Source of the DNA: Clostridiales bacterium UBA2432
GTDB taxonomy: Bacteria; Bacillota; Clostridia; Lachnospirales; Vallitaleaceae
NCBI GenBank assembly: GCA_002342805.1
Contig: DDQW01000093.1
Coordinates: 1-64,000, forward strand
Direction of reading: 5' to 3'
Length of the DNA stretch: 64,000 bases
Shown here: positions 61,099-64,000 of the stretch, one piece after another
How the letters are laid out: each line of letters opens with the position of its first letter
Numbering within the stretch: position 1 is the first letter of the stretch
Position numbers and translations under genes: made by a program
Notes under the pieces: generated by a model
What the model was told of the DNA's origin: nothing
Database searches by the model: none
The model's input: the letters and a program-made list of their open reading frames with translations, nothing else

Positions 61099-61115
61099 TG
61101 TTAAATCAATGTAAA
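61099..61115 (-). promoter_or_regulatory. pstS: Pho-box-like direct repeat upstream of pstS
   Basis: On the minus strand TTTACA and TTAACA begin 11 bp apart (61115 and 61104), which is the repeat unit and spacing of PhoP/PhoB sites. It lies about 100 bp before the pstS start and next to the asnA terminator. No phoPR genes are in the window. Confidence 0.6.
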
Positions 61116-61166
61116 GAAAAAAGAAGCTTTGCGCTAACAAAAATTATTTGCTAACGCAAGAGCTCC
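61113..61166 (-). terminator. Terminator of the ddh-asnA transcript
   Basis: On the minus strand a stem of about 16 pairs with one bulged C joins 61150-61166 and 61123-61138, followed by TTTTTTCTTT. It begins 5 bp after the asnA stop and ends just before the Pho-box region of pstS. Confidence 0.85.
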
Positions 61167-61170
61167 TTTT

Positions 61171-62199
61171 CTATAATAAATGTATATTAAATTCTTTGCA
61201 CTTTTGAATCATTACATCGGGCCAAATCGATGACTGCACTTCGCCGATATGGGCCTTCTGTAAAAAATACATACATAGTCTTGATTGTCCGATTCCGCCA
61301 CCCATTGTGTAGGGCAACTCACTGTTAAGCAATGCTTTATGGAAGGGCAATCCTTTTCGGTCAAGACAACCCGCTTTCTCCAACTGTTCTTCAAGTGCTT
61401 TTTCATCCACTCGAATGCCCATTGACGACAGTTCAAATGAACGCTCTAATATGGGGTACCAAAAAATAATATCGCCGTTTAATGACCAATCATCATAATC
61501 TGGTGCACGCCCATCATGTTTTTCTCCGGAACGAAGTTGATCACCAATCTCCATTAAAAATATGGCCTTATATTCCTGTGCCGCCAGATCTTCGCGCTCT
61601 TTTGGTGTGTTATTCGGATAACGGTCTTCAAGCTCTTGTGTGCTAATAAAGGTAATTTCATTCGGGAGAAAAGATTCAAGCGAAGGATATTGTTCTGTGA
61701 TATAGTTTTCAGTATCTTTAAAGACTTGATAGATTTTCTTCACTGTATCTCGTAAGGTTTCCTGTGTCCGTTGTTCCGGCAAAATCACTTTTTCCCAGTC
61801 CCATTGGTCGACGTATATGGAATGTAGATTATCGACATCTTCATCACGACGAATCGCATTCATATCCGTATACAAACCTTCATCAACTTCGAATTCATAT
61901 GTTTTCAAAGCCATCCGTTTCCATTTCGCCAGGGAGTGGACAATCTCAACACGTCCATTATTAATGGCTTTCATTTCAAAGGACACCGGTCGCTCTATCC
62001 CATTCAAGTTATCATTCATACCTGTCTCCGGAAGAATAAATAAAGGGGCTGAGACACGTGATAAGTTTAAGTGTTTTGCCAATGTCTGCTCAAAATAATC
62101 TTTGATTTGTTTGATTGCCTTCTCGGTTTCTTTTACACTTAATGATGCATTATATCCGTCGGGCAAAATGAGGTTTTCCAATAAGTTTTTCATTTTCAT
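61171..62199 (-). CDS. asnA: Aspartate--ammonia ligase (AsnA-type asparagine synthetase)
   Basis: This 342-residue class II tRNA-synthetase-like enzyme makes asparagine from aspartate, ammonia and ATP. SFEMKAINNGRVEIVHSLAKWKR is the family region, seen here as HSLAKWKRMAL; VDQWDWEKV and the terminal MGGGIGQSRLCMYFL are also diagnostic. AAAGGT precedes the ATG. It lies 47 bp after the meso-diaminopimelate dehydrogenase gene, and the two share a transcript end. Both use free ammonia, which suits a nitrogen-fixing cell. Confidence 0.95.
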   Translation of the reverse strand: MKMKNLLENLILPDGYNASLSVKETEKAIKQIKDYFEQTLAKHLNLSRVSAPLFILPETGMNDNLNGIERPVSFEMKAINNGRVEIVHSLAKWKRMALKTYEFEVDEGLYTDMNAIRRDEDVDNLHSIYVDQWDWEKVILPEQRTQETLRDTVKKIYQVFKDTENYITEQYPSLESFLPNEITFISTQELEDRYPNNTPKEREDLAAQEYKAIFLMEIGDQLRSGEKHDGRAPDYDDWSLNGDIIFWYPILERSFELSSMGIRVDEKALEEQLEKAGCLDRKGLPFHKALLNSELPYTMGGGIGQSRLCMYFLQKAHIGEVQSSIWPDVMIQKCKEFNIHLL

Positions 62200-62246
62200 T
62201 TGTTACCTTTCCTACAAGGATTGCAATTAAATGGTCATGAGTTGGA

Positions 62247-63239
62247 TTACAACATACGTTTTCTTAATTCTTCTGCACTTGAAGGCGATAATAATCCTGG
62301 TGCTATATCAAACACTGTTTTACATCCGGATTGTCCTTCTTCATTTAATCGATAGGCTGCACGTGCATACGCAATAAGTACGCTTGCTGTAAATTCCGGA
62401 TTTGAATCTAGCTTCAAACTATATTCAATTACATGATTATTCTCATTCTCAAATCCGGTTTTTCCACTGCGAATCACAAAACCTCCATGAGGAATACCTG
62501 CATGATCTCTTTCTAATTCTTCTTCAGTAATGAAATGAACAATGGTATCATAATCCGAAAAATAGTTTGGCATTTCTTTAATTTCTTTCTCGATGCGTTC
62601 TGTGTCAGCACCATCTTCTGCCACAACAAAACATTCACGCAAGTGTTTTTCTCGCGTCGTGAACTCAGGGTTACTACCACCACGAACAGCTTCTAAGGCT
62701 TTTTCAATTGGAATAGTATACTGTTTACCGTTCTTGACGCCTTCAACACGTCGAATGGCATCAGAATGCCCTTGACTCACGCCTTTTCCCCAGAATGTAT
62801 ATTCTTTTCCTTCCGGTAAAATTGCCTCAGCATATAAACGATTCAGTGAAAACATTCCCGGATCCCAGCCCACTGAGATAATCGCCACTTTATTTCCTTC
62901 ATTTGCAGAAGCATCAACGGCAGCAAAATGTTGCGGAATATTTGCATGTGTGTCATAACTATCGACAACGTTAAATAATTTTGCAAGTTCTGGTGTTTGT
63001 TCCGGCAAATCTTTAGCACTTCCACCACAAAGAATTGCTACATCAATATTATTTTTCATAGCAACTAATTGGTCCATTGTATAGGCTTTGACCCCATCTG
63101 TTTGGACCTGAACACTGCTTGGATCTCTCCGTGTGAAAACACCGACTAATTCCATATCTTCATTTTGTCGGATTGCACTTTCTACGCCACGCCCTAAATT
63201 TCCATATCCTATGATTCCAACTCTAATTCTAATTGACAT
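62247..63239 (-). CDS. ddh: meso-Diaminopimelate dehydrogenase
   Basis: This 330-residue NADPH enzyme makes meso-diaminopimelate directly from tetrahydrodipicolinate and ammonia. The N-terminal Rossmann motif is VGIIGYGNLGRGVESAI; SYDTHANIPQHF, VGWDPGMFSLNRLYAEAILP and HGGFVIRSG are family signatures. It offers a one-step route to lysine and peptidoglycan cross-link precursor. AAAAGGAG precedes the ATG. It follows the alarmone synthetase gene by 71 bp. Confidence 0.95.
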   Translation of the reverse strand: MSIRIRVGIIGYGNLGRGVESAIRQNEDMELVGVFTRRDPSSVQVQTDGVKAYTMDQLVAMKNNIDVAILCGGSAKDLPEQTPELAKLFNVVDSYDTHANIPQHFAAVDASANEGNKVAIISVGWDPGMFSLNRLYAEAILPEGKEYTFWGKGVSQGHSDAIRRVEGVKNGKQYTIPIEKALEAVRGGSNPEFTTREKHLRECFVVAEDGADTERIEKEIKEMPNYFSDYDTIVHFITEEELERDHAGIPHGGFVIRSGKTGFENENNHVIEYSLKLDSNPEFTASVLIAYARAAYRLNEEGQSGCKTVFDIAPGLLSPSSAEELRKRML

Positions 63240-63310
63240 AAGTGTTTACTCCTTTTCATATTATATTGTGGTTTACTTTTGTTGACATACCCTTTAATTA
63301 TAGCAAAAAA

Positions 63311-63949
63311 TCAGGGTTTTTCCAAATTTATTTCACGATATATTTCTTGCATTTCTTCATCAACCGCTGCAAGATTTATTGCACATCGCTGCAAACGATG
63401 GGATAAATTCTTTGAAACTTCATTTTCTTTTTTGTATTTTAATTTGTGTTCTAAGCTAGCCCAAAAGTCCATGGCTATCGTTCGTAGTTGCACCTCCACT
63501 CGAACAAGCTCCGTAGATTCATATAAAAAAATAGGAACTGCTATAATTAAATGCAAGCTTCGATATCCGTTGTCCTTGGGCTTAGAGATATAGTCCCTCT
63601 TTTTAATAAATGTGATGTCATCTTGATTTAGCAAAAATTTTGCTATACTATTGACATCATCTTTATAATTGCATATGACGCGTACTCCTGCAACGTCTGA
63701 TAGATTATTGACGATTGAATCTATATTGACTTCTAGACCTCGATCTCGAAGTTTCCTTACAATACTATCCATAGATTTTAAACGGGATTCAATATGATGT
63801 ATTGGATTATGGTCATATTTTACTTGAAACTCTTCATCAAGTATTTCCAACTTGGTTCGGATCTCTTTTATCGCTGCTTGGTATAACTGCTGTTGAACAG
63901 CAAAACCTTTTTTTGTTTTACTAATTTCTTCTATTGGATCAAATTCCAT
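63311..63949 (-). CDS. Small alarmone synthetase (RelQ/YjbM-type)
   Basis: This 212-residue protein has only the RelA/SpoT synthetase domain and makes (p)ppGpp. RLKSMDSIVRKL, VAGVRVICNY, SKPKDNGYRSLHL and VEVQLRTIAMDFWASLEHK are diagnostic, with the catalytic Glu in EVQLRT. There is no hydrolase or TGS domain. Length and the MDFWASLEHK region fit RelQ better than RelP. AGAAGGAG precedes the ATG. It may share a transcript with ddh and asnA. Confidence 0.92.
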   Translation of the reverse strand: MEFDPIEEISKTKKGFAVQQQLYQAAIKEIRTKLEILDEEFQVKYDHNPIHHIESRLKSMDSIVRKLRDRGLEVNIDSIVNNLSDVAGVRVICNYKDDVNSIAKFLLNQDDITFIKKRDYISKPKDNGYRSLHLIIAVPIFLYESTELVRVEVQLRTIAMDFWASLEHKLKYKKENEVSKNLSHRLQRCAINLAAVDEEMQEIYREINLEKP

Positions 63950-63961
63950 GTTTTCTCCTTC

Positions 63962-64000
63962 TTACACAACTAAAATCGTCAATGCTTTTTCTTTGATGGA
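63962..64000 (-). CDS. 3' end of an unidentified gene entering from the right edge
   Basis: On the minus strand twelve codons (SIKEKALTILVV) run from the window edge to a TAA at 63964-63962, followed after 12 bp by the ATG of the alarmone synthetase gene. The spacing fits an upstream operon gene. The fragment is too short for a family call. Confidence 0.35.
   Translation of the reverse strand, partial: SIKEKALTILVV

Noticed and set aside
1..64000. CRISPR arrays, rRNA or tRNA genes, prophage
   Set aside because: No regularly spaced direct repeats, conserved rRNA blocks, cloverleaf genes or phage structural genes were noticed. The many palindromes are terminators or operator-like sites.

Overview
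This 64 kb window is AT-rich, densely packed, low-GC Gram-positive chromosome. It carries lipoproteins with Firmicute lipoboxes, strong AGGAGG-type ribosome sites, YesM/YesN two-component systems, carbohydrate ABC importers, an SLH/NlpC-P60 cell-wall protein and a clostridial-type nif operon with nifI1/nifI2 between nifH and nifD. A nitrogen-fixing anaerobic Clostridia member (Lachnospirales/Vallitaleaceae-like) fits best; this placement is inference from gene content. No rRNA, tRNA or CRISPR array was seen, and the only transposase-like gene appears to be domesticated.

Layout. Positions 1-4.9 kb (minus): a thiol/methionine-sulfoxide repair operon, ccdA then a TlpA-MsrA-MsrB fusion lipoprotein, then a YesN-type regulator and a YesM-type kinase. 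4.97-5.6 kb: two small genes. 5.6-17.75 kb (minus): a 13-gene Mo-nitrogenase operon, nifH-nifI1-nifI2-nifD-nifK-nifE-nifN-nifB-[2Fe-2S] ferredoxin-nifV-modA-modB-modC. Its leader holds a strong terminator-like hairpin, which suggests attenuation. 18.1-22.0 kb: alkyl-adenine DNA glycosylase, superoxide dismutase, then an operon of a RAYT-like protein without HUH histidines, thioredoxin reductase and a two-CxxC disulfide oxidoreductase. 22.0-26.35 kb (minus): leuC-leuD-ilvD behind a promoter embedded in a 36-bp palindrome. 26.4-27.9 kb: a DUF1294-SLH-SH3-NlpC/P60 fusion.

28-43 kb is a sugar region. It holds two ABC importers without ATPase genes, a TIM-barrel isomerase, a YesM/YesN pair, a GH13 amylosucrase-like enzyme, a GH65 phosphorylase and an AraC regulator. 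The inferred job is import of alpha-glucosides followed by phosphorolysis or transglucosylation. At 43 kb a yybP-ykoY (Mn2+) riboswitch with a terminator precedes a CaCA-family cation antiporter. 44-47.3 kb: DEAD-box helicase, MreB-type protein and a truncated sugar-binding protein. 47.3-51 kb: aldo/keto reductase, CoA-disulfide reductase-rhodanese, and a divergent LysR regulator. 51-56.2 kb: a signalling operon of a DUF438/hemerythrin/PAS protein, an HD-GYP response regulator and a BvgS-like hybrid kinase. 56.3-57.4 kb: a membrane GGDEF gene cut by one in-frame TGA. 57.4-61.2 kb: secreted nuclease and pstSCA without pstB, behind a Pho-box-like repeat. 61.2-64 kb: asnA, ddh, a small alarmone synthetase and the tail of another gene.

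The observations most worth following are the RAYT-derived gene in the thiol-redox operon with an inverted repeat over its -35 box, the nifH leader hairpin, the DUF1294 fusion with a possible internal translation start that would create a signal peptide, the riboswitch-controlled CaCA antiporter, and the GGDEF gene with a single nonsense codon.
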